A program made the position numbers and the translations under genes. A DNA stretch of 51,814 bases from Candidatus Kuenenia stuttgartensis (GTDB lineage Bacteria > Planctomycetota > JAKEIC01 > DYIT01). This document shows, one piece after another, positions 34,172 through 43,179 of the stretch. The notes below the pieces were generated by a model that was not told the DNA's origin, did no database searches, and saw nothing but the letters and a program-made list of their open reading frames with translations. The first letter of the stretch is position 1. The number at the start of each line of letters is the position of its first letter. Where the stretch lies: positions 15,089-66,902 of the forward strand of contig DYIT01000010.1 in the NCBI GenBank assembly GCA_020723505.1, written 5' to 3'.

Positions 34172-34951
34172 ATGAACAAGCTCATAAAAGCGGTGGTGCT
34201 GAGTTTCATCCTGATTGGGATCGCCGTGTACATCGTGGTCTCGTCAATGCCCGGGCGCGATCCGGAGGAGAAGGTGTTGATAGCCGGATCGAGGGCGGCA
34301 AAAACCGCCGGCGAGCTGGACCAGGCGATTTCCGACAGGCGGATATCCGACGTGCCGTCCATAGTGAAGGCGATATACCAGCCCCCGGCCCCGGACGAGC
34401 TCAAGCCCGGCTCGTCCTCCCTGGGGGATGCTTCGAAGGAGCGGACGGGACCCGCAACGGCCCAGGGGCCGGGCAGGGAGGACCTGAGCCCGGCGCGGGA
34501 AGGCGGGGACGGCGGCCAGGTTTCGGCCGCGATGCAGGCCCCGGCGGCGTCGAAGAAGGAAGAAGCGGCGAAGCCGGGCCCGACTGAGCACAAGGTGCGT
34601 CCCGGCGAGACCCTCAGCATGATTGCCCGGCAGTACCTGGGCGACGCGAACAAATGGAGGGCCATAAGGGACGCGAATCCGGGCTTGAATCCCGACCTCC
34701 TCAAGGTCGGGCAGGTCATCAGGATACCTCCGGCCGGCGACGCCACGTCGGTGCAGGGAGAACCGCGGAAAAGCAGCGACGCGCCCGAGCCCCGCAAACC
34801 GCGGAAGGACCACATGGTCGCGCAGGGCGACACGCTGTACTCGATTGCCAGAAGATATTCCGTTACCGTCGATGAAATACGGGGTGCGAATCCGGGGCTC
34901 GACGAGCACAATCTGGCCGTGGGGCTAAGGCTTTGCATCCCGGGTTCGTAG
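34172..34951 (+). CDS. Membrane-anchored protein with two LysM domains
   Basis: 259 residues. N-terminal membrane helix (AVVLSFILIGIAVYIVVSS) without clear cleavage site, a disordered Pro/Gly/Ala-rich stretch (about 65-135), LysM 1 (HKVRPGETLSMIARQYLGD ... RIPP) and LysM 2 (HMVAQGDTLYSIARRYSV ... LCIPG). LysM binds GlcNAc of peptidoglycan, so the protein should link inner membrane and wall. No hydrolase domain is attached. GGAG lies eight bases before the ATG. It is part of the dcw operon just ahead of ftsI. Confidence 0.87.
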   Translation: MNKLIKAVVLSFILIGIAVYIVVSSMPGRDPEEKVLIAGSRAAKTAGELDQAISDRRISDVPSIVKAIYQPPAPDELKPGSSSLGDASKERTGPATAQGPGREDLSPAREGGDGGQVSAAMQAPAASKKEEAAKPGPTEHKVRPGETLSMIARQYLGDANKWRAIRDANPGLNPDLLKVGQVIRIPPAGDATSVQGEPRKSSDAPEPRKPRKDHMVAQGDTLYSIARRYSVTVDEIRGANPGLDEHNLAVGLRLCIPGS

Positions 34952-34994
34952 AAGATTCCCTCCTCTCTCCTCTCTACTTGCTCCGGGCCGGGTC

Positions 34995-35012
34995 AGGGAC
35001 GCGGGCGTCCCT
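34995..35012 (+). repeat. Short hairpin upstream of ftsI
   Basis: AGGGACGC (34995-35002) and GCGTCCCT (35005-35012) form a perfect palindrome separated by GG, 22 bases before the ftsI ATG. It may fold in the leader; no T-run, so not a typical terminator. Confidence 0.45.
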
Positions 35013-35033
35013 TCCACATTCGCAGGAGTTGCC

Positions 35034-36761
35034 ATGCCCGGCAAAAGGCAGAGAATCGCGGCTGACATGACCCTCGCCTGCGGCGGAGTCGTCGTCTGCC
35101 TCCTCGCGGCAAGGCTCGTGCAGATTCAGCACGTGGAGCACTCCGCAAGGCTCTCCGAGAACGAGCAGCAGTCGAAAATCTGCATCGACGTCCCCGCGCT
35201 GAGGGGACGAATCCTCGACCGCGACGGCGGCGAGATGGCGGTTTCGCGCTCGCTTGTCAAATCGCTCTTCGTCGTGCCGCAGAAGGTCATGGATCCCGAA
35301 ACGCTCGCGGAGAGGCTCTCGGAAGCCCTTTCCATCGAAAAGGAGAAGATCCTCGATCTGCTGCGCAAGGAGCGGAAATTCGTCTGGATAAAAAGGAAGC
35401 TTTCGCCGGAGGAGACGTCGAGGGTGCAGGGCATGTCGGACCCGGCGCTGGGGCTTCGGGACGAGCAGAAGAGGTTTTATCCGAAGAGGCGGCTCGCATG
35501 TCACGCCGTGGGATTCGTGGGACTGGACAACGAGGGGCTCGAGGGCGCGGAGGCGCAGTTCAACAGCGAGCTCAGGGGCACGGACGGCCGCAGGTGGTAC
35601 ATCCGCGACGCCTTCCAGAACCTCGTCGCCATCCCGGAGGGCCAGGACGTGGCCGCAGGGGACGGGAACGACGTGTGGCTAACCATCGATCCGTTCATCC
35701 AGTCGGTTGTGGAGGAGGAGCTGGCGGCGTCGTTTCAGAAGTGGGCGCCTGCCTCGGCCTCGTGCATCGTCATGTCCCCGAAGTCCGGCGAGATACTCGC
35801 GATTGCCTGCCTGCCGGACTTCGACCCGTCGGACTACATCGCGTCGAAGGTGGAGGATCGCCGCAACAGGGCGATAACCGACACGAACGAGCCCGGCTCG
35901 ACGTTCAAGCCTCTAACCATCGCCGCCGCGCTCGAGTTCGGGATTGTCACTCCCGAGACGGTAATCGACTGCTCGTACGGGGCAAAGGCGTTCTGCCAGG
36001 GGGGGGCAAGGCGCCTCCTGCACGATTACCATCCGTACGGCAGGCTCACAGTCGCGGACGTGCTCGCGAAATCCAGCAACATCGGCACCACGGACATCGC
36101 GCTGAGGATACCCGAGCAGAGATACCTGAGGTTCCTCGCCGACCTCGACATCGGGTCCCCGACCGGAATCGAGCTCCCGGGAGAGGCCGGTGGATGGATG
36201 GCCCCGAAGGGCTGGAGCTTCTTCTCCAGGACTTCGGTGCCGTGGGGACAGGAGGTGGCGCTCACGCCGCTCAAGCTCCTGGTCAGCATTTCGGGGCTGG
36301 TCAACGGCGGCGAAATCCCGCGGCCCTCGATACTCCGCAAGATTACCGCCCCGGACGGCGAAGTCCTAAGGTCGTTCGAGCCCAGGGCGCAGAGGAGAAT
36401 CATTTCGGCATCCACATGCAAAACGTTGAAAGGGATGCTCAAGAGGGGGGTAGATACAGGCACGGGAACGGCCGCCAGGCTGGACGGCTACGAGATAGGC
36501 GGCAAGACCGGCACGCAGACCAAGCTCATGCGGGGCGGCTACAGCATGCAGAAGTCGATTACTTCGTTCATATGCTTCGTTCCCGTGGATGACCCGGTGG
36601 TGAGCATGGTTGTCGTGCTCGACGAGCCCAGCAAGGGCGCGGACGCGCACCACCTCACGGGGGGCAAGTGCGCGGCTCCGGCAGGGGCGGCGATACTATC
36701 GAAAATACTCCCGTATCTGGGCGTCATGAAGAAGGAGAAAAAGGAATGCAAGGAGAAATGA
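35034..36761 (+). CDS. ftsI: Division-specific transpeptidase FtsI (PBP3-like, class B PBP)
   Basis: 575 residues. N-terminal membrane helix (LACGGVVVCLLAARLVQIQ), PBP dimerisation domain (RGRILDRDGGEMAVS), then the transpeptidase domain with catalytic GSTFK (Ser in SxxK), SSN at KSSNIG, and KTGT at GGKTGTQTK. It cross-links septal peptidoglycan with FtsW. AGGAG lies five bases upstream. There is no C-terminal PASTA domain. The tail is Lys-rich (VMKKEKKECKEK). Its end overlaps the start region of murE. Confidence 0.95.
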   Translation: MPGKRQRIAADMTLACGGVVVCLLAARLVQIQHVEHSARLSENEQQSKICIDVPALRGRILDRDGGEMAVSRSLVKSLFVVPQKVMDPETLAERLSEALSIEKEKILDLLRKERKFVWIKRKLSPEETSRVQGMSDPALGLRDEQKRFYPKRRLACHAVGFVGLDNEGLEGAEAQFNSELRGTDGRRWYIRDAFQNLVAIPEGQDVAAGDGNDVWLTIDPFIQSVVEEELAASFQKWAPASASCIVMSPKSGEILAIACLPDFDPSDYIASKVEDRRNRAITDTNEPGSTFKPLTIAAALEFGIVTPETVIDCSYGAKAFCQGGARRLLHDYHPYGRLTVADVLAKSSNIGTTDIALRIPEQRYLRFLADLDIGSPTGIELPGEAGGWMAPKGWSFFSRTSVPWGQEVALTPLKLLVSISGLVNGGEIPRPSILRKITAPDGEVLRSFEPRAQRRIISASTCKTLKGMLKRGVDTGTGTAARLDGYEIGGKTGTQTKLMRGGYSMQKSITSFICFVPVDDPVVSMVVVLDEPSKGADAHHLTGGKCAAPAGAAILSKILPYLGVMKKEKKECKEK

Positions 36762-38326
36762 CTTCAGGATACAAGAGCCTGAGCGACCTGATTTCAGGTG
36801 CCGGCGTCCGCTACGTCAGGAACTGGAGCGACATCCAGGTCACCGGAGTCGCCGTCGATTCGAGGAAGGTCGAGAAGGGCTTCCTTTTCCTCGCGGTCCA
36901 GGGCGAAAAGACCGACGGGAAGGCTTATGTGCCGGACGCGGTCGAAAGGGGCGCTGCGGCGGTCGTCGCGGACGGAGAGGACTTCCCCCGCGGGCCCGGG
37001 TTCCCGGATATCCCGGTCGTCGTGGTCGCCGACGGGCGTCTGGCCTCGTCGAGGATAGCCTCCGCATGGCACGGCCGTCCGGCGGACAGGCTGCGCATGG
37101 TGGGGGTGACCGGAACCAACGGCAAGACGACGATAACCTACCTCCTGAGGTCGATATTCGAGGCGGCGGGCTTCAAGGTGGGGCTCCTCGGCACCATCGG
37201 GTATTTCATCGGGGACAGGTGCATCCCGTCCTCCAACACGACGCCGGGGCCGCTTGATCTGCATGCGATGCTGGCTGCGATGAAAGCGGGCGGCGCGTCG
37301 CACGCGGTAATGGAGGTATCGTCGCACTCGCTCGTGCAGAAAAGGGCGCTCGACATAGGTTTCGACGCCGCGGTCTTCTCCAACCTCAGGTCGGACCACA
37401 TGGACTTCCACCGGAACAGCTGGGACTACCTGAAGGCAAAGGGATTGCTCTTCAGGAGCGTGAAGAGCGACGGGACTTCCGTGCTGAACGCGGACGACTG
37501 GGCGAGCGTCGTCTACGCGTCGGATTCGTCGGGCCGGGTCGAATTCTACTCCCGGCGGCAGAAAGCGGACCTCACTGTGACGGTGAAGAGCGCCTCCCTC
37601 TCCGGGACGGAAGCCTCGTTCGACTGGAAGGGGCGCCCGTTCCAGGTCTCCATCGCGCTCCCGGGCATGCACAACGTGGAGAATGCAGCCGCCGCCGCGC
37701 TGGCCGCGCTCTCGATGGGCCTGGACGGGACATCCGTCGCGGCCGGAATCGCGTCGCTCAAGCTGGTTCCGGGAAGGCTCGAGCCTGTTGATACCGGCCT
37801 GCCGATATCGGTCTTCGTGGACTACGCGCACACCGAGGACGCGCTGAGAGCGGTGCTCGACAACCTGAAGGGCAGGTTCGGCGGGCGCATCGTCACTGTG
37901 TTCGGATGCGGGGGCGACCGGGACAGGACGAAAAGGCCGAAAATGGCCGCCATGGTCGAGAAGTACTCCGACTTCACGATAGTGACTTCCGACAATCCGA
38001 GGACCGAGGACCCGATGGACATAATCGGCGAGATAGCGGCGGGTTTCGGGACCAGGGAGCGGTACGTGATAAACCCCGACCGCGCTGCCGCGATAAGGTC
38101 GGCGGTGGACATGGCGGAGGAAGGCGACGTCGTGCTGATTGCCGGGAAGGGGCACGAGACGTACCAGGAGATCAACGGCCGCAGGTTCCCGTTCGACGAC
38201 CGCGTCATTGCGTCGGAAGCCTGCAGGGCGAGGAAGTCGTCCACCAGGCGCGGAAGGATGCTCATGGACTGGATTGGCATGGCGGAACGGCATTCAGGCA
38301 GGGCCGGGGCGCACGCGGCGTCGTGA
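36746..38326 (+). CDS. murE: UDP-MurNAc-tripeptide synthetase MurE (meso-DAP type)
   Basis: 526 residues from ATG 36746 (GGAG eight bases upstream); ATG 36758, which forms ATGA with the ftsI stop, is the alternative. Motifs: DSRKVEKGFLFLAVQG, P-loop GTNGKTTITYLL, MEVSSHSLVQKR, HNVENAAAAALAA, FGCGGDRDRTKRPKM, and SDNPRTEDP. DNPR is the motif of enzymes adding meso-diaminopimelate rather than lysine, so the wall is probably DAP-type. Overlaps ftsI by 16 bases. Confidence 0.95.
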   Translation: MQGEMTSGYKSLSDLISGAGVRYVRNWSDIQVTGVAVDSRKVEKGFLFLAVQGEKTDGKAYVPDAVERGAAAVVADGEDFPRGPGFPDIPVVVVADGRLASSRIASAWHGRPADRLRMVGVTGTNGKTTITYLLRSIFEAAGFKVGLLGTIGYFIGDRCIPSSNTTPGPLDLHAMLAAMKAGGASHAVMEVSSHSLVQKRALDIGFDAAVFSNLRSDHMDFHRNSWDYLKAKGLLFRSVKSDGTSVLNADDWASVVYASDSSGRVEFYSRRQKADLTVTVKSASLSGTEASFDWKGRPFQVSIALPGMHNVENAAAAALAALSMGLDGTSVAAGIASLKLVPGRLEPVDTGLPISVFVDYAHTEDALRAVLDNLKGRFGGRIVTVFGCGGDRDRTKRPKMAAMVEKYSDFTIVTSDNPRTEDPMDIIGEIAAGFGTRERYVINPDRAAAIRSAVDMAEEGDVVLIAGKGHETYQEINGRRFPFDDRVIASEACRARKSSTRRGRMLMDWIGMAERHSGRAGAHAAS

Positions 38327-38351
38327 CGTCCCGAATCGTCAGGAGACGGGC

Positions 38352-39767
38352 ATGAAACCTATAGATTTCAGGAGAATAGCCCGGGCGGTGGGCGCCGTCG
38401 AGACGCCCGCCTGCATGGACGGATTCGCCGCCGGGGTGTCGACCGACTCGAGGAGCGTGAAGTGCGGCGACCTGTTCTTCGCGCTCAGGGGAGAGCGCTT
38501 CGACGGGCACAATTTCGTCCCCAGGGCAATCGGGCTGGGAGCGTCCGCGGCGGTGGTCAACGAACGCAGCCTCGAACGCATGCCGGAATGGTGCAGGGGC
38601 AAGCTGTTCGTCGTGGACGAGACCCGCAAGGCGCTGCTCAGGCTCGCGGCGGAATACCGCTCAAGCCTCAAGACAACGGTGATATGCGTCACCGGGTCCT
38701 GCGGCAAGACTACGACCAAGGACCTCCTGCATGCCGCGCTGTCGGCAGGTATGAACGGAATCGCGTCAAGGGAGAGCTTCAACAACGACGTCGGGGTCCC
38801 GCTGACCCTGTTCGACATAGAGGACAGCCACGACTTCGCGGTCGTCGAAATCGGCGCGAACGCCCCGGGGGAGATAGCCGAGCTCGCGGCGGTGGCTGCA
38901 CCGCGGATTGGGCTCATTACCTGCATAAGGCCCGTCCACCTCGAGGGGTTCAAATCGCTGGACGGGGTCGCCAGGGCGAAGTCTGAGCTGGTGGACGCGC
39001 TCCCGGCGGACGGGGTATTCGCGTTCAATCCTGAGGAGCACGGCATGCTCAGGACCGCGTCGCGATTCGGCGGCGCGCTGCTAACCTTCGGCACGCTGCC
39101 GTGCTGCACCATGAGGATGGAAGGCGTGGAGACCGGCAGGAATTCGATACGGCTTTCCGTGAGGGGGACGAGGTTCAAGGTCCCGCTGCTCGGGCGGCAC
39201 AACGCGATGAACGTGACGGCCGCGATTTCGGTCGGATGGCTGATGGGTGTCGGGATTGAGTCGATGGCGGAAGCGCTGAAGAGCTTCGACGGACCGAAAG
39301 CCAGGATGAAGATGAAGGACCTCGGCGATGTGACCATGATTGACGACGCCTACAACGCGAATCCGGCCTCGGTGATGTCCGCAATAGCTGTGCTTGCCGA
39401 AATGGAATCGCCCGGGAGGAAGGTGCTCGTCCTGGGCGACATGATGGAGCTGGGGACGAGGGCGCTGGACTTCCACAGGAGCGTGGGAAGGGCGGCCGCC
39501 GACATGAATCCCGACCTTACCGTGTCCGTCGGGCCGCTCTCGTGCGCCGCGACGTCGACAATGGTGGCGCGGGGCGTTCCCCAGTCCAGGGTGATGCACT
39601 TCGACGACACCTCCGACGCCGCGATCCACATCGCGTCAATCCTAAGGTCGGGCGACGTGGTGCTGCTCAAGGCGTCGAGGAAGATGAGCTTCGAGAAGAT
39701 AAGGGAAGCGATAGAAAGGAAATGGTCGGCTTCGCGGAGGCTCGAAGCCGCGGAGAAAAAGGCATGA
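38352..39767 (+). CDS. murF: UDP-MurNAc-pentapeptide synthetase MurF
   Basis: 471 residues from ATG 38352 with AGGAG six bases upstream; the longer frame reaching into murE is not credible. Motifs: STDSRSVKCGDLFFALRGE, P-loop TGSCGKTTTKDLL, ESFNNDVGVPLTL, GRHNAMNVTAAI, MIDDAYNANPASVMSAI, VLGDMMELG. It adds D-Ala-D-Ala to the UDP-MurNAc tripeptide. The stop overlaps the mraY start (ATGA). Confidence 0.95.
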   Translation: MKPIDFRRIARAVGAVETPACMDGFAAGVSTDSRSVKCGDLFFALRGERFDGHNFVPRAIGLGASAAVVNERSLERMPEWCRGKLFVVDETRKALLRLAAEYRSSLKTTVICVTGSCGKTTTKDLLHAALSAGMNGIASRESFNNDVGVPLTLFDIEDSHDFAVVEIGANAPGEIAELAAVAAPRIGLITCIRPVHLEGFKSLDGVARAKSELVDALPADGVFAFNPEEHGMLRTASRFGGALLTFGTLPCCTMRMEGVETGRNSIRLSVRGTRFKVPLLGRHNAMNVTAAISVGWLMGVGIESMAEALKSFDGPKARMKMKDLGDVTMIDDAYNANPASVMSAIAVLAEMESPGRKVLVLGDMMELGTRALDFHRSVGRAAADMNPDLTVSVGPLSCAATSTMVARGVPQSRVMHFDDTSDAAIHIASILRSGDVVLLKASRKMSFEKIREAIERKWSASRRLEAAEKKA

Positions 39768-40861
39768 TTCACTTCCTTTTCAGCGCACTGGCAGGCCCGG
39801 AGCACGGGCCGGGATTCGCCGATTCGATTATGTTCAGGTCGGTGATGGCGGCCCTGACCGCATTCTGCCTCTGCGTCGTTTTCGTCGGGAGGCTGGTCAG
39901 GTTCTTCCGCGAGAGGCGGATAGAGGAGAAGGTCGAGGCCAAGGACTCTGAGAAACTCGCGGAGATGCACAGCGCGAAGGCGCACACGCCGACAATGGGG
40001 GGCGTCGGCATCGTCGCGGCCATGGTATCGGCCGTCCTTCTCTGGTCGAGGCTCGGGAATCCCTACGTCCTCCTCGGCATGTTCGCGGTGCTGTCGCTGT
40101 CCGCCCTGGGATTCTGGGACGACTACGTCAAGCTCAAGGTGCCCGGGAAGAAGGGGCTCGGAATCAGGGAACGGCTCGTCTACCAGTCGGCCTTCATGAT
40201 TGCGGTTTCGGCGTCGCTCTACTCGCTCGGCGACGAGGGGGGCGGCGTGTCGTTCACCGTCCCGCTTATAAAAGCCTCGCTGTTCGTCCTTCCGGCGGCC
40301 GTGTTCATTCCCGCGGTGTCATTCATCCTGGTCTCGACAGTGAATTCGGTCAATTTCACCGACGGGCTCGACGGGCTGGCATCGGGCTGCGTTGCCATCG
40401 CCGCAGTGCCGCTTCTCGTGTTCGCCTACGCCTCCGGCAGGCCCGACTACTCAGCCCATCTGTCCATCCCCTTCATACCGGGAGGGGGCGAGCTCGCGGT
40501 GTTCGCCGCCGCGCTCGCGGGCGCCGGCGCGGGATTCCTCTGGTTCAACTGCCATCCTGCGCAGATATTCATGGGAAACACCGGATCACTGCCGCTGGGG
40601 GGCGCGATTGGATATCTCGCGTGCGCGGCGAAGCAGGAGCTGCTCCTGCCGGTCGTCGGCGCGGTGTTCGCCGTCGAAGGGCTGTCCGTGCTGCTGCAGG
40701 TCGGCTCCTACAGGCTGCGCAACGGGCGCAGGGTGTTCCTCTGCGCGCCGATACACCACCATTACCAGTTCAAAGGGTGGCCGGAGACGCGCATAACGAC
40801 GAGGTTTTGGATTGCCGCGGGCGTGAGCGCAGCGGCTGCAATCGCGATGCTCAGGATATGA
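39764..40861 (+). CDS. mraY: Phospho-N-acetylmuramoyl-pentapeptide transferase MraY
   Basis: 365 residues from ATG 39764, overlapping the murF stop by ATGA. Ten or so membrane helices. Family motifs: AKAHTPTMGGVGI, FWDDYVKL, VNFTDGLDGLASG (catalytic Asp loop), FMGNTGSLPLGGAIG, and the HHHYQFKG histidine cluster. Makes lipid I at the inner membrane. ftsW follows 13 bases later; murD, normally here, is absent. Confidence 0.95.
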   Translation: MIHFLFSALAGPEHGPGFADSIMFRSVMAALTAFCLCVVFVGRLVRFFRERRIEEKVEAKDSEKLAEMHSAKAHTPTMGGVGIVAAMVSAVLLWSRLGNPYVLLGMFAVLSLSALGFWDDYVKLKVPGKKGLGIRERLVYQSAFMIAVSASLYSLGDEGGGVSFTVPLIKASLFVLPAAVFIPAVSFILVSTVNSVNFTDGLDGLASGCVAIAAVPLLVFAYASGRPDYSAHLSIPFIPGGGELAVFAAALAGAGAGFLWFNCHPAQIFMGNTGSLPLGGAIGYLACAAKQELLLPVVGAVFAVEGLSVLLQVGSYRLRNGRRVFLCAPIHHHYQFKGWPETRITTRFWIAAGVSAAAAIAMLRI

Positions 40862-40874
40862 ATCGGAGGATTCT

Positions 40875-42065
40875 GTGATCGAAAGCGACAACGTCGCGCG
40901 CCCGGAGGAAAGGGGGATATTCGGCCTCTCGGACCCTCCGTTCGCCGCCGCGGCATCCGCGGGGCTCCTCCTCGTGTTCGGAATGATAATGGTCTATTCG
41001 GCCACGGCCGTCCCCTCGCTTTCGAAGCCGGACGTGATGGACGAGTTCCACTTCCTCAAGAAGCAGGCGATGTACCTGATGATAGGCTCGCTGGCGTTCT
41101 GGCTGTGCCTGAGGGTGCACTACAGGAAGATCGCGTCCGCCGGCGTATACCTCCTGCCCTTGAGCCTCGCGCTGCTGGTGCTGGTCCTGGTGCCTTCAAT
41201 CGGCAAGACCTACAACGGCGCGAGCAGATGGATTAGATTCGGCGGGTTCGGGCTCCAGGCGTCGGATGCCGCGAAACTGGCCCTCGTGATTTTCCTGGCA
41301 TGGCTGATGGGCGGAAGTCCCGAGAGGGCCCGGAGCCTGTTCCGTGGGACGATTCCCGCGCTGCTGGCAATCGCGGTCACCGCCGGGCTTGTCGCCGTGG
41401 AGCCGGATTTCGGCACGGCGCTCTTCCTGATAGCCGCCGGGTCCATAACCGCAATCGCCGCGGGAGTCAGGCTCAGGCATCTCCTGCCCATCGCCGCCGC
41501 GGGAGTGCCGGCGATGGCGTACTTCCTGTACGCGAAATTCGGCCACATCCGCGACAGGCTCGACGTCTTCATGAATCCCGAGCTCGACCCCCTTGGGAAG
41601 GGGCACCAGGTGAAGCAGTCGCTGATAGCGCTGGGTTCGGGCGGCATCACCGGATGCGGGATAGGCTCGGGAAGGATGAAGCTCTATTTCCTTCCGGAGA
41701 ACTTCACGGATTTCATTTTCTCGCTCATAGGCGAGGAGGCCGGGCTGGCGGGAACCCTGCTCGTCCTGTTCTGCTTCGCCGTTCTGCTCTGGGCAGGCGC
41801 GTCCATTGCTAGAAGGGCGAGGGACATGCAGGGATTCGTGCTCGCCATCGGCGTCACCGTCACGATATGCGCGCAGGCGTTCATCAACATCGCGGTGGTG
41901 ACGGCGTCGGTCCCGACCAAGGAAATATCGCTTCCTTTCGTAAGCTATGGAGGGTCGTCCCTCGTGTGCATGATGGCCGCGATCGGGATACTTCTGAACG
42001 TAGCCCTGAATTCCGGAACGGACGCCGTCGAGGCGCCGCTGGAGGCCGCGCATGAGGCGGCTTAG
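40875..42065 (+). CDS. ftsW: Septal peptidoglycan polymerase FtsW (SEDS family)
   Basis: 396 residues from GTG 40875 with GGAGGA four bases upstream. About ten membrane helices; SEDS motifs include MVYSATAV, KTYNGASRWIRFGGFGLQASD, EPDFGTALFL (with the conserved catalytic Asp region), GHQVKQSLIALGSGG, and PFVSYGGSSL. It polymerises lipid II together with FtsI. It overlaps murG by 14 bases. Confidence 0.95.
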   Translation: MIESDNVARPEERGIFGLSDPPFAAAASAGLLLVFGMIMVYSATAVPSLSKPDVMDEFHFLKKQAMYLMIGSLAFWLCLRVHYRKIASAGVYLLPLSLALLVLVLVPSIGKTYNGASRWIRFGGFGLQASDAAKLALVIFLAWLMGGSPERARSLFRGTIPALLAIAVTAGLVAVEPDFGTALFLIAAGSITAIAAGVRLRHLLPIAAAGVPAMAYFLYAKFGHIRDRLDVFMNPELDPLGKGHQVKQSLIALGSGGITGCGIGSGRMKLYFLPENFTDFIFSLIGEEAGLAGTLLVLFCFAVLLWAGASIARRARDMQGFVLAIGVTVTICAQAFINIAVVTASVPTKEISLPFVSYGGSSLVCMMAAIGILLNVALNSGTDAVEAPLEAAHEAA

Positions 42066-43179
42066 GGCCCTTTTCGCAGGCGGGGGCACGGGCGGGCACA
42101 TCTACCCGGCGCTTGCGCTGGCAAGCGACATGCGCGACATGGGATGGGAATCGCTGTTCCTCGGCACTGACAGGCCGGCCGAGGCGAGGATATTCGAAAA
42201 ATCGCCGTTCAGGCACATCGGGCTGCGCACGACCTTCCTGAGGAAAACGCCTGCCGGAGCGTTCCGTTTCGCCCTGAGGGCCGCCGAATCGCTTGCGGCC
42301 GCGCAGTCGGCGATACGCGGATGGAAGCCCGACGTGTGCGTCGGGCTCGGCGGATACGGATCCTTCCCGGGCGTAGTCTGCTCCGCGCTCCGGAGGATAC
42401 CCGTCGCGCTTTTCGAGCCGAACTCTGTGCCTGGAAGGGCGAACAGGATGCTGGAGTCCGCCGCGAGGGAGATATGGACATGGTTCCCTTCCGCCGCCTC
42501 GGGATTCAGGCGGAGGGCGAGGGTCCTGAGGACCGGCATACCGCTCAGGGCCGATCTCAGGGGACTCAGAAGGGCGGAATCCCAGGGCAGACCTCCGGTC
42601 ATTCTGGTGCTCGGCGGAAGCCAGGGTGCCAAGGGCCTCAACGCGCTCGTGACCGGAATGCTGCGATTCCTCCCCCAGGAACTGGCGGGAACGGGTTTCA
42701 TCCATATAGCCGGGCCGGGACACGGCGCGGCCGTCTCGTCGGCCTACAAAGCTACGGGAATTGATGCCCGGGTCGAGGAGTACTGCCATGACATGGCAGC
42801 CCGATACGCAGAGGCCGACGCGGTAATCTGCCGGTGCGGAGCTGGCACGCTCGCCGAGATAACGGCGCTGGGAATCCCCGCCGTGCTCGTGCCGCATCCC
42901 GCATCGCCCGACCGGCACCAGCACAGGAACGCGGAATACCTCGCATCCGCGGGGGCCGCGCTGGTGCTCGACGAACTTTCTGCCGATCCGGCCGGGGCGG
43001 CCCGGTCCATAGCTTCGCTGCTTTCCAATCAGACGCGTCTCTCCGCGATGTCATTCAAATCGCGCGCGCTTTCAGTCTCATCGGCGCACGGAAATATCCT
43101 CAAGAGAATGGGATTTCTGGCCGAAAAGACATTGGGGAAGCGGGCGCAATCCACGTTCCTTTCCCACGCAAAGGCATGA
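42052..43179 (+). CDS. murG: Lipid II-forming GlcNAc transferase MurG
   Basis: 375 residues. GT-B fold with the N-terminal loop FAGGGTGGHIYPALALA, VGLGGYGSFPG, EPNSVPGRANR, LVLGGSQGAKGLN, and ICRCGAGTLAEITALG followed by VPHPASPDRHQHRNA. It transfers GlcNAc to lipid I on the cytoplasmic face. Its start lies inside the ftsW end and its stop overlaps the murC start (ATGA). The last ~25 residues are Ser/Lys-rich and extend past the usual end. Confidence 0.94.
   Translation: MRRLRALFAGGGTGGHIYPALALASDMRDMGWESLFLGTDRPAEARIFEKSPFRHIGLRTTFLRKTPAGAFRFALRAAESLAAAQSAIRGWKPDVCVGLGGYGSFPGVVCSALRRIPVALFEPNSVPGRANRMLESAAREIWTWFPSAASGFRRRARVLRTGIPLRADLRGLRRAESQGRPPVILVLGGSQGAKGLNALVTGMLRFLPQELAGTGFIHIAGPGHGAAVSSAYKATGIDARVEEYCHDMAARYAEADAVICRCGAGTLAEITALGIPAVLVPHPASPDRHQHRNAEYLASAGAALVLDELSADPAGAARSIASLLSNQTRLSAMSFKSRALSVSSAHGNILKRMGFLAEKTLGKRAQSTFLSHAKA

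Noticed and set aside
36794-38293. Minus-strand open frame (499 codons) opposite murE
   Set aside because: Antisense shadow of a well-supported mur gene; composition dominated by Arg, Val, Pro and His.
40861-40875. A hidden murD between mraY and ftsW
   Set aside because: Only 13 bases separate the genes, and no other Mur ligase in the cluster has MurD motifs; the two candidates are clearly MurE (DNPR) and MurF.
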